A stretch of 64,000 nt of DNA from Leptidea sinapis. Taxonomy: Eukaryota > Arthropoda > Insecta > Lepidoptera > Pieridae. The notes beneath the pieces were generated by a model. The model was not told where the DNA came from, did no database searches, and saw nothing but the letters and a program-made list of their open reading frames with translations. Numbering within the stretch: the stretch's first letter is position 1; every line of letters starts with the position of its first letter. This document shows positions 47,663 to 60,400 of this stretch, piece after piece. The DNA is taken from the NCBI RefSeq assembly GCF_905404315.1, contig NC_066276.1:10248001-10312000 (forward strand), in the 5' to 3' direction. A program made the translations under genes and the position numbers.

Positions 47663-48237
47663 ATGCTTTGGAATACATTTAACTGGCAAACGCTTCTGTT
47701 TTTCTTTATAACTTGTAACAGTTGGGTTGAATTACTACCAATACCTTTAGATCGCAACGAAAAATCAAGCTTTGATGAAAAAGAAACTACAAATATTTTG
47801 ACATACCCACAAGTAGAAACACGCATACTAAATGACGTCAATAATAAATCTGAATTTAATGATAAAATACTCCTGAGTGATATTCTAAATAAAGATGAAA
47901 CCAGTGCAAAGTTTAACACAGGCCAAAGAATATCATCTTACGTTGTTGAGCTAACCCGTGTCGGAAACAATTTTAATGGGCGTGCAATTATCGATGTACA
48001 TTTTAATACAAACAGTGAGGGTCCAATCAGATTTCATTTTGAAGATTTGGCTATCACAAATGTATTAACAGGAGTATTTACTGATGCAAATGCGATTCCT
48101 GTAACTTATAACATAACAGAAGGAGTTTTAGATATTTATCCCAATAGAACATCTACAGTGTTTATAGTAATAATTTATTACACAGGAATTCTTAGAAACG
48201 ACGGAATAGGGTTGCATATGGGAAACCTATACAATGA
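47663..48237 (+). CDS. Alternative first exon 1b of the APN-like gene
   Basis: The ATG opens a signal peptide (WQTLLFFFITCNSWVELLPI), then an acidic Asn/Lys-rich linker and an N-terminal beta domain (FNGRAIIDVHFN, IRFHFEDLAITNV, VFIVIIYYTGILR) that is clearly paralogous to exon 1a. Donor GTAAAT, 575 nt, phase 2. The exon at 48357 lies 119 bases downstream, so this is the closer splice partner. Confidence 0.82.
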
Positions 48238-51200
48238 GTAAATAATTTTATTTTTCTCTATCTATACACAGTATAAATGTACTTATCGTAATTTCTTATG
48301 GTAGTACTAATTTGTGTAAATAATTATACAAAAGCATATATTTTAATTATTTCCAGCACCTACTTAGCCATGAATTTACATCCAACAAATGCACGGCGCG
48401 TATTCCCGTGCTTTGATGACATCACAGTTCCTGCAAATACATTTTCTTTAAATGTAGCTGGTCTCAATTACCAAAATATGGCATCAAATACTGCGGTGCA
48501 ATCAGTTGAAGATGGCGTGTAAGTACAACTAGCTACTGCAATTTAGTAGCAATCAGCTTTTTAACGAAGTATTTGCTGTAACCGTAATTAAATTGCAATT
48601 AAAGGCGTGATCAAAGTTTGTTTAAGCTATGTGTTTTTTTACAGGACAAAATTTACACCGATGATTAATTCATTCCCCTATCTTTGGGGTCTCGTTGCTC
48701 ATAATATGAATGCAGTCAGTATTCAATTCCAAAATGTTATATTTTATGTCCGACAAGGGGTAATGAATCAAGATGCCCTCTCAAGTTCAGCAATAAACAG
48801 CTTCTTCAGCACTTTAACTGAATGGACGAAAAAGCCGTATGAAGAGATATTTAATGGTCAAGAAGAAAGACTGCACATATTGGCAGTACCCGATGTGGAT
48901 CGGGATTGGTACGCACTATCGACTATCTCCATTTGGTGTGTATTTTATTTATTACATCCATATTTAACAATAAAACTGAAAATTCTGTTTTTGTGGTGAC
49001 ACAGGTTTCACTTGATGTATCTAAATTGAATTATCATTGCTTGAATCGTATTTTCTAGCAAATTCGAAAAATTCTGGATATATTTCTACTGAACTTGACC
49101 TGGCAGATAGAATAATTTATAAGGAGGAAATTTGGAGGATTTTTTGTAGCACATGAGTTTGAGATCCGCGTTAATAATAAAATTAGATGTTATAAATGTT
49201 CAGTAGAATAAATTTATACGGGCAAATTATGAAAAATGCAATATAACTAATTTTAAATTTCAGGGAACCATACGTCTTGATGGAACTTGGAAGTCCCGCT
49301 TCTCAGAGAAAAACAGGTTTGATGAAACTGGCTCAGGCCTTGGCAAGACGTTGGTTTGGATATGTATTGATGCCGGAGTCCTGGAATAGTCAATGGGTCA
49401 TTTCTGGACTTGGTACCACAGCTGCCTTTGAAGCATTCAGAATTGTAAGAAAACTCAAACGCAAATATTGTTTAAGTGTTTTGGAGTCTTAAGATATAAG
49501 TATCAATCAACATTCTATAAAACTAAGTGCTACATCTCATATCTATTATTTAATAACACCCTTGTAAATATTTTTAGTTTCAAACTGATCCGAGTGGGGC
49601 TGATGTGACTTTGTTAGACGCAGATGCAATATTTCTAAGTGATATAATACAAGAAAGTTTATATATGGATGGATATCCAACTATTAATCCAATTCTGACA
49701 AGCGAAGAAGACTTCGAAGAAGATTGGGTCAGAAGTCACGTAAACGGACCATTAAGATTCAAAGCTCCTGCAATAATAAGAATGTTACAGTTAACAATGT
49801 CAACAACAACTGACTATATTCAGCAAAGTGCAGCTCAGATGCTTAGTACCAAGTATGATTTTCTTACTTTTTTTTCCGCCTTGAGTACTTTTAATTTATA
49901 ACTTGTAATCTTATCACCATAAAAACATTCAAAATCTATCATACTTTATTCTTTATTTATTTATTATAATTACATTCATTCTTCTTCATACCTAATTTAA
50001 ATTTACAGTCAATCTCAAAACAGAAACAAAGAGGCACCTTTAATCTATACTAATATTATAAAGCTGCAGTGTTTGTTTGTTTGTTTGTTTGAACGCGCTA
50101 ATCTCTGGTACTACTGGTCCGATTTGAATGATTCTTTCAGTGTTGGGTAGTCCATTTATCGAGGAAGGCTATAGGCTATGTTTTTTTTTCAAAAATAGGG
50201 ATCCGTAATAAAATTGCTATTTTGTAACACAAGGTGTAAAATCGAAAACCTATTTTTGCGTGCGCTGCAAAAACTATTGACAATAGAACAAAATAATGTA
50301 CAGGCTATAATATAGGCAATATTTTATTACTTATAAAACTATCGCGTGAATTATACTTTATATGGCAAAACAACGTTTGCCGGGTCAGCTAGTGTATTAT
50401 ATTCCTCTGGATGGCTCACTGGATAAACCTGTACAGAGCCAACCAGTGAATTAATTAAATATATAATTTTATTTACCAACTAGCTGACCCGGCAAACGTT
50501 GTTTTGCCATATAAAGTATAATTCACGGATTCAGGATAGTTTTATAAGTAATAAAATATTGCCTATATATATATTGTACATCAATTTGTTCTATTGTCAA
50601 TAGTTTTTGCAGCGCACGCAAAAATAGGTTTTCGATTTTACACCTTGTGTTACAAAATAGCAATTTTATTACGTATCCCTAATTTTGAAAAAAAAAAATA
50701 GCCTATAGCCTTCCTCGATAAATGGACTACCCAACACTGAAAGAATCATTCAAATCGGACCAGTAGTACCAGAGATTAGCGCGTTCAAACAAACAAACAA
50801 ACAAACAAACACTGCAGCTTTATAATATTAGTATAGATTAAACTTCAGTAGGTATATCTTGTAATTAAAATGGAAAACCCAAAAAAAAAACAAATCGAAC
50901 ACTTTAAATTGGTTATTATTATTATGTATATGGCGTTTTTGACATTGACAGTCGGCCGCAGATGACGTCCATTTGGATTGGAATTTCAATCCATTTGGAA
51001 ATCCAATTTGGACGACGTCCATTCATTTGGCTTGCATTTCTCACGTTCATGAAACGATGTTGGAATACGAAAACTCCATTTGACTGGATGGACGTTTCGT
51101 CAATGGGCACCTTGGCATATTACCGGCAAACTATATAATTCATAGCACATAGGAAATGTATGAATTATTAATATTATGGTGCATTACATACTTACCTAGG

Positions 51201-54200
51201 TAATGAATGAATGGATGGATGAAAATTCTTTAGTGCACTAAAATAATATTACATTTTCTCCAGAGTAATAGTTGCACAGTTAGCAACCCCTAGGGCAGTA
51301 AAGTAAAAATACGATAGGATTTAGGGACCTTCAAGAGAAAAGCATACCTTAAAGGCCACGCATCTCTTGACACTTGTCCGTGGGCGGTTGCCTCACCTCT
51401 CCCCATCCCGTGAGCCTCTTGACCGTTTGCCCCCTCTTATATAAAAAAAATTACGTTGATATTAAGTACCAGTGGAGGCCCCTTTTCTCAGGATACCGGC
51501 TAGTTTATGGGTACCACAACGGTGCCTATTTCTGTCCTGAAGCAGTAAACATTACTGTGTTTCGGTCTGAAGGGTGCCGTAGCTAGTGAAATTACTGGGC
51601 AAACGAGACTTAACATCTTATGTCTCAAGGTGACGAGCAATTGTTATGCCGCTCAGAATTTTTGGGTTTTTCAAGATTCCTGAGCGGCACTGCATTGTAA
51701 TAAGTGTAGGGTTCGATTCTATTTCAAACTGAATTAACATTTTGTCCCACTTTTTATTATTGGTAATCAAATTAATATAATAAGAAGAAAGCAGAAGATG
51801 AGACTGAAATTCTATATTTTGATTATTATTTTATTACATTTTTTTATTTTTTATTCATATTAAAAAAAGAGTACAATGAAAACTTAAGACTAAGATGCGT
51901 CACAGAAACCTGTGTAGGTTTATACGTGGTGCAAATGCATCACTTCGCTCACAACGAATGTACTAAAGAAGTATTTAAATATCAATATTTTATTTTTATG
52001 CATAAGAAGGTATACTGTTAAATAACAAAAGATGAAATAAAAAAATAAAAAAAAATAACTTATAAACATAAATATTAAGAACAGACCAGCCATTACATCC
52101 CCTTTTCCTCTTAGTGTATACTGCTTATTTTTAAATGCGTATTTACACGAATATTTATTTTTGAGAATGATTGTGTATAGATCTTCAGGTAAGTTATTTA
52201 ATATGTTAGGTAGCATGTATTCCCACGTCCTTTTGCCACACACATTAAATTAATAACTACGTTATATTATTATTATCTAAAATATTTAAACTAAGTAATA
52301 TTTTATGCTGCTATTGTAAATATTGATTTAAAAGAGTGACAATGAGTTAATACTTTAATAATGATTGTTTTTAGCTCATTAGAAATTGTAAGTTCTTCGG
52401 CGTTTTACTCTGCCCTCGAAGGTGCATATGGACAAGAACCAAATAGATTGATTGGTGATATAGCCGACTTTTTATCACCATGGATTGAGAACTCTCACTA
52501 TCCAATGGTCAGAGTAACCATAGATAGAACAATTATTAGTTTGTCCCAGGTAAATATATATGCTTACAACATTAGATCGTTTATTCGTCCTAGATAAAGA
52601 TAGCTGTGAAAATATAACTAACATAATATAATATAACTAACCTCTAAACAATTTCTAATGTTTTTAAAGCGATAACCCTCACTTCTAGGATTAATACACA
52701 AATAAAATTTGAAAAATAAAATTTTAAGAACGATGCGAGACTCGAAACCTCGTCCTCTGGCATTCCGTGCCAGTGCCACAGTGTCACCAACTGAGCCAAC
52801 CGTTCGAGTGACGTATCGCCATAAAATCTTGTATGCATTGTTCAACTCTCAGGTTGTGGCTTCATCTACAGGATCTACTTTACAGTTAATAACCTGCTCA
52901 ACCCTAATATTTGCACATTAGGAAATTGACTTGAGATGTCGCTCTTGTAAATCTAAATAATTTGTTATGTTTTTAAAGTGATAGCCCTCACTTATAGGAT
53001 TAACCTGTTATTTAGAGCACTGGCAATGAACGCCAGAGGTCGTGGGTTCGAGGCCCGTATCGTTCATAAATTTTTTTTTTCAAATTTTATTTGTGAACTA
53101 ACCTCTTGTTCAGAAATGCACGTACATTTAACTAATATTCCTGCCCTGTTTTTATCGGTTGTCTAACAGCAAGAGACTCTATCTAGACGTATTAATGATT
53201 ATAGTTTTGGCTATTTCCATGCAATTTTCATACTTAATTTAATTGATATTTGTTTAGGTGCGTTTTTCGTTTGCCGCCGTGTCAGATATAGCTTATCCGA
53301 TACCTATCACGTATACGACCAGTATAAACCCCAATTTTGACAACTTACGTCCCGAGCTTATAATGGAAAATAGCCACCAGATTATCAACCCTGGTCTGAG
53401 CACCGAGGAAGGTGAAGAAGACTGGATTATTTTCAATATTCAAGGCCAAGGTATTAAAAAAAACTAATCAATCTTAACAATTTGTCATTTTTTAAGTGAT
53501 ATCCATCACTTCTAACAATGATTAAATTAAATTTGTAACCAAAATTTATGAAGGATGCGGGACTCGAACCCGCCACCTCTCGGGTTCCCTTTGAGCACAC
53601 TTCTAACTAACTGTTCTATATATTTATTATTTACCAGAGGGAGGCTCCTTTGCACAGGATGCCGGCTAGATTATGGGTACCACAACGGCATCTATTTCTG
53701 CCGTGAAGCAGTAATGTGTAGGCATTACTGTGTTTAGGTCTGAAGGGCGACGTAGCTAGTGAAATTACTGGGCAAATGAGACTTAACATCTTATGTCTCA
53801 AGGTGACAAGCGCAGTTGTAGTGCCGCTCAGAATTTATGGGTTCTTTCAAGAATCCTGAGCGGCACTGCAATGTAATGGGCAGGCAGGGCATGGCGCATC
53901 AATTACCATCAGCTGAACGTCCTGCCCGTCTCGTCCCTTATTTTCATAAAAAAAATCTTTGCCAAACGTTCGAGTGACGTGTGGTTCGTTAATCTTTGAG
54001 GTGAGAGTTGGGTATGACAGAAGAAGCATAATAGCAGAATTAACACAGTTGAGATGCGATCACTGCGAAGTATGTGTGGGGTGAGACTTATTGATAGAAC
54101 TCCGAATGCGGTAAAAAGATGTCATGATAAGGATTGAGAAAGGAATGCTGAAATGGTTCGGCTACGTGAAGCGAATGAGTGAAGAAAGAATGACATATCA

Positions 54201-57200
54201 AATATATAAGGCAAGTGTCTGTGGGCAAGTCGGTCGCGGGAGATCCCGTAGGACAATCGTCGACCAAATTGGGGACGTCTTTAAGAAAGGAAATGTCCGA
54301 AGCACTTTGAACCGGCAAGCATTAATAAAAATAGTACTTAATGTAGAAGAAGCGCGTGAGGTTTGTAACGATAGGAGCAAGTGGCATTCTGTTGTCTCTG
54401 CCCACCCTGACGGGAAACATGCGTGAGTTTGTGTGTGTGTGTATTTTAATTTTTACAACATGTGTTATTCAAAGGAAATTACTACGTACATTATCATTAA
54501 ATGGTTTACTATTATTTGCACCAGTGAAACTATAAACATTGTAAGTGCACCATAGTGGTTTTAACCCCCCGGGTTGAGATAGGAGGAAGTCTGCAATGAT
54601 AGTGGTAGAGGCATACCTACTCTCCAAGAAATACCAATCAAACTTGCTTCTCTAGTCTTGCCCCATCACTTTTTACTCATAAAAAAATGTTATTTTACTC
54701 TTATGACTTAATCTTTATCTTATTCTTATTATTTATCTTAATCTCATTTGTATTTATTACTTTTTAAGGCTACTACCGTGTTAATTATCCGACGGAAATG
54801 TGGGAAGTATTTGCTCAAGTATTGGCTGACCCTGAGAGAAGAGCTGCTATACATCCTTTAAATCGAGCTACTGTAAGTATCATCATCATTTTTAACTCTT
54901 TTCACCTAAAATATTAATTAACCGATTTTAAAAAGGAGGCTATTATCAAATCGATTGCTATTTTTTTATGTACGTACACCGATTTTTCTGAGGTTTATGA
55001 TCCGATTAACATATTCTTTTGTTTGATGCGAAATAGATGCCATTTGGTCCCATAAAAATTTTACATAGTTTGGCCCAGTAGTTTTCATTTTATGAACATT
55101 TATATGAGAATTTTTGTCTACGTGGATGACATAATTGTTTTCTGTGTACGGCTTTTTTTTGGAGTTTTCATTCAGGTTTATTATATTTTATTATTGACTG
55201 GCACTAAAACGTAAAAAAACTACGTTTAAAAAAAATTCAACTTCAAAAACTGAAAAGTATCAAATAACTAAAAATTTAAACACCTCTTATGCAAACCTTT
55301 ACCTTTAATATTAATAAAATACTATTATTTGTATTTGGTACATATTGATAGCTTTGAAGTTTAAAGTTTTTGAAATTCAGGCACAGTGGTAACTAGCTTT
55401 TAAGTAAGACGTGTATTATTATTTTTACTATTCTTATTTTGTAATTTAATAATCTCTTAATAAAAAAATTTAATTGAATTGAATATGTTTGATAGCTTCA
55501 TATCATATTTTTTTTTCTTTTGTTGTCATGAAATATTTGATTTTTAATATTGAACATGATTCCGTATATTAGATGCAGATGTCCGGAACATCTTCAGTAT
55601 ATTTTCGTGTTTATTTAGGTCACAAGCAAAATGACCAACTGATTCAGTTCGTGAGGTGTAAAACTGACTATATTATAATATTTCGATCTCATTTAAAATC
55701 TGTGGCGTTGACGAAACGATCTTGCTGTTTTTGGTCTTCAGTTACAGTGATGAATGGGCAGAGTGTTGTAAAAATTTGTCTATTGAGTCTCTTGTAATCA
55801 ACGGAAAATTGTATTCTTATTTCGCGACGACTGCACAGAAGATGTAGTGTCTGATTTTAGAGTTTGTGTGATCTAAGCTTACAGCGAGTGTTAAAGTTTT
55901 TGGATCCTTCTACTTGAACAGTTGCAATAAACTTGCTTTTTACGCCGAATACGCACTCTTCGAGACCTTCGAACCTTTTCCATTATTCGTGCTAGTCGCG
56001 CTAATTGCTCGACTTGGCCTGACCATAGACTTGATCAGATGAAACTCTTCTAGGCTGAATTGAATATTTAACGTGCTTCTTACCATATGGTGATCGCTTG
56101 TGGTTATCACCTTGTAGATCACAGAGACATCGTTAAATATTTGCTTCTTACTCGTTAAGATTAAGGCGATCTCATTCTTAGTTTGCCGTTTTGACTTATT
56201 CTGGTTCATATCCTGGAGAGCTTCATCTTGTTTGAGGACTTTATTATAAGGATTTCCACGAGGAAAATGAAAATGAACATGAAATATGAATTTCGTGAAG
56301 TCAGCAAACTTAATTGTCCCCTAAGTTTCCTCTGCCCAATCCCAAATTTGTCCAATTTCAGCTTGGTTCTCCTATGGCCTAATTTCAGTTTGAAATCTCC
56401 CATTACAACTATAGTGTGTCCTAGAAACATTCATGTCTCTTGTTATGTCCTTACACATAATATCCACCTCGTCCTCAGAGTGTGCTGAAGTATGATGCTG
56501 ATGCGTAAACCTGGATGATCTTCGGCGAGCGCCTTTTGTTAATTTTGAATGTCAGGTATGTAAGACTGATGGATGACACACTTTCGACCTTAATAATGTT
56601 GGTTATGAGCGATTTATGAACAATAAGACACCAACTTTGGACAGCAAGTTACCGGACTTAAAATTAACAGTAGCCTCACTTCTTTTTCATTCGGATAGTC
56701 TTATCTTCGGATAGCTATGACCTAGCGGAACCTGTCCACTATCTACTCTTATCAAAAATATTGTTACAACTAAAAACTAATTATAATAATATTTAAACCA
56801 TTGGAAAACGTTTTGTTTTGTTAGAAGCTTCCATCATTTTACATATTTTTGAGGTTTATATTAAATCACAAATGCAGTAGTTGCTTCGACAAAATGGTTA
56901 TGGAGCCGTCGGAATTTTACGTAACACTTCAAAAGTTAAGTATTATTCGTATGTTCGTTTATCGTAATATCGATAGATACCTATACCAATATATCTTCTG
57001 TTGAAGACCATAAAAGATCAGATAGCCCCTGTAGGTTGGCAGTATTCTGTTAGACCTACAGGGGCTGTTAAGACTGTTAAAGCCAAAATTCACCGCAAGC
57101 CTATATGGAAATACAAAAAATATCGCGAGAAATGAAGATTTCCGCAAGGACTCCTTTGCATTTCATCGTTTATCGTCGATATTCAGGACATGTACTTATC

Positions 57201-57451
57201 AATACCTACAGTTGAAGAGAGTGGCCCGAACAAAATGCTTGCTATCTTAATACACGGTTAATTTTTTTTTCACTGATTTTCTCTTTATTCAATTTGCTAA
57301 CCTACTCCTCATTAATTTATTTAAAACATCACAAAATCCACAGAACTTAAATTAGGTTATAATAATACTATTTTGTAAGGCTTACATCAAATAACGGATT
57401 TACAATATTTATAAAAAGACATGATATTTGTGCGTGTGCGGTTTGGTGTGA

Positions 57452-57494
<43 letters not shown>

Positions 57495-60400
57495 TGAATT
57501 ACTCTAAATTTAACCTTCCTTTAGATTTTTACTAACACTCCTTTTAAAGGTTTTAATGTTATTAAAAAGTTCAGTACTGTTGAATTGCTTATTATAGTTG
57601 CATAGAGTGCGACAGATTACCGAATTTTCATAATAATTAGTATGACTCAGTGGGACTTGGAATAGAGGCGTGTGTCTAGTGCGAGCTGACGGCACTCGTA
57701 ATTGTATGAATAGTTCAGTTAGCTCTGTACTGTCGATCCTACCATGAACTATGTTATGAAAGAAAGAGAGAACCAGAACCTTGCGCCTGTCCTCAAGTTT
57801 ACAAATTATTATGAGTATAATTTTATTAACTATCTACTCAGTTTTACTAGTTATTTGTAAGAACCTTGTTTGGTATATTTCCGACTGACAGTCCAAAGAG
57901 GAGTCCTTGTATGTATAGAACCATATTTTTTATTACAAGAATATTTCAACATTTCTAAATGAATATTTTTGAGGTTAATTAATGTAAAAAACTCTCTTTT
58001 GACAGGGAATTACTAAGCGCACCGGGAGACAGAAAGACAAAAACCATTATAATATTATTAAGTGCGAGCTATTATATTTTTAACAGTTTTTTCCTGCGTT
58101 ACTTTTTTCAAAGGTCCCGAGTTTAATTAATACAAAAATGCCTACCGCGAAGTAACAATAGAGGCCTGTACTTTGTACCAATAGGAGTTTAAAATAAAGG
58201 AATGGTTTTAATGATTGATATTATTGTAGTCATAAAAAATATTTTTTACAGAGCCGATAAACTCAACTTTCTAAAAGGATTATCAACTATCGAGGATGAT
58301 AGTATAAATTTAGTTTATAAATAAAATAGCAGTCAAGGTCGAGTCGGAACCCATCTCACGGTTTCCCTACCATCGTACGAAATATAATGCATTGTACTTT
58401 CTAGAGATATTCTGAAGATATTCATTTTCACCCACAAAATATATTTTATGGGTGAAAATGAGACTGCAACTGAGAGAAAAATTTTACTTATATTTTTACA
58501 TCAACTTCAAAAACATATACAGTTAATTATTATAATCTTATTACCTTCTTTTAATGAATATATGATTTTATAACATTTGTTTGTGCTTTTTTATTTTTAT
58601 TTAGGCAGACGCTGTCTTGTGAGTTGGATCTGAATTAATTAATTTATCTATATTTATGTTTTAGCTTATCGATGATGCATTGAACCTTGCACGTGGTGGG
58701 CACATAGGTTATGAGGTCGCTATGCCAATTGTGCTTGGTATGGAGCTTGAAACCGAATATGTCGTGTGGAAGGCCTTTGTCCGCAACATGGAATTCCTAA
58801 AGAGATTCCTATTAGCACTTGTTGAAGAGGATGAAGACTTGGATCCAGATATATACCTGGTAAGGTATAAGTTATAATTTTTTTATGGAATAGCAGGCAG
58901 AAATTTTACCTGATACGAGTGATCGTCGCCGACCAAATTCTCCTGCGATAGGAGAGGAATGACAGAAAGGCTGACGCCCGTTTAGAACAGTGTACGGGCG
59001 TTTCTGAAGGTACGGTACTGAACGGTAAGGAAACTTATTTTGGTTGTAAGTGCTCTTTGTGGAATCTGCTGTTTTTAGACTTCTGATATTAAACAGGTTA
59101 ATCTAGTGCAGGTTCTACACCCCAAATAAGGCGTAAATTCAGCTTCACATGGAGCACTGTTGTTACCCCTGGGTAAATGCTTCCATTTCACAGGATGAAG
59201 CAATACAAAGCGGCCAAGTGTGAGAAGGACTCCCCCATGAAGGGTTCCGTATCAGCAAGTAACATAATATAAATGTTCTAGTAGTTCGTTGTAACTTTGA
59301 TCGATGATTTCATAAAAGATTTTATATTTGAGTTGATTCAATAAAAGGTAAAATGCGGTTTACGATTTATGACGTATTAAAAATAATTATTTACTAGATC
59401 TCGTTCAAAGCAATTTTCGGTGGAAGTGAATTTGAAAAAAAATATATTTGAAACCTATCTATAGATTCCGTTCTAAGTATGGGGTACCCCCAAAATTTAT
59501 TGTTATTTTTTTTCGTATGAAAATCTTCATGCAGTTTACAGAATACATCTACTTCTACTACTACCAAGTTTAAATAGATCTTATAGTTTTGGAAAAAATT
59601 GGCTGTGACATACGGACGGACAGACAGACAGACATAAATGACGAATCTATAAGGGATCCGTTTTTTGCCATTTGGCTATGGAACCCTAAAAAGCAGCTTG
59701 AATCATCGATGATCAGGTCATGTCTGATCGGCTTGATTTTGTTGTTCCTGAAGATATAAGACTGAATCTTCTACCTCATATATAACAGGTAGTTTTTAGA
59801 GGAGTAATTTGGGTCAATACCAGCAGCCAATTGCCAATCGCAAGGCCACATTTTAGTATAAAAAGGCATCAAAGGCATTTATTTTCTCAAAATTGATTCC
59901 TTTAGAATTCTTATTGATGTCATTTCTAAAATATACTAGACACTACTACCGCTTCGGAAACAAATGGCGCTCTGAGAGAGAAGAAAAGGCGCAAGAAACT
60001 CTCCCCGCATTTTTGCGCTTTTTTAATCGAATATAAAATATTGTATTGTCAACTAAACTACTACAAACCACCACAGGCCGTCGGATCACTTAGATATTCA
60101 GCTGTGGAGTAGTAGGATTTACGACATAGCAATTTGTTTTTAAAACATTATCTACTGCCAGCTCCTGTATTTCTGACCCAATCCGACTTATGGCGGGTAC
60201 GGATTTTTATTTTCCTTTACCCTCTAATATAAAAAAATATTTTCAGAGAATGATTCGCAGAACGGTAGTAGGCCTTGAGCAAGAATTGACCTTCACTCCA
60301 GAGCTGAATGTGAATGAACCAGCTATGACGTCACTGGTGCGAGGTCTGGTCATGGACCACGCTTGTAGGAGCAACTATGACCCTTGCATTGCAGCCGCTG

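Noticed and set aside
53555..53737. Short protein-like frame
   Set aside because: It runs across a SINE E and family A junction and has no independent coding signature.
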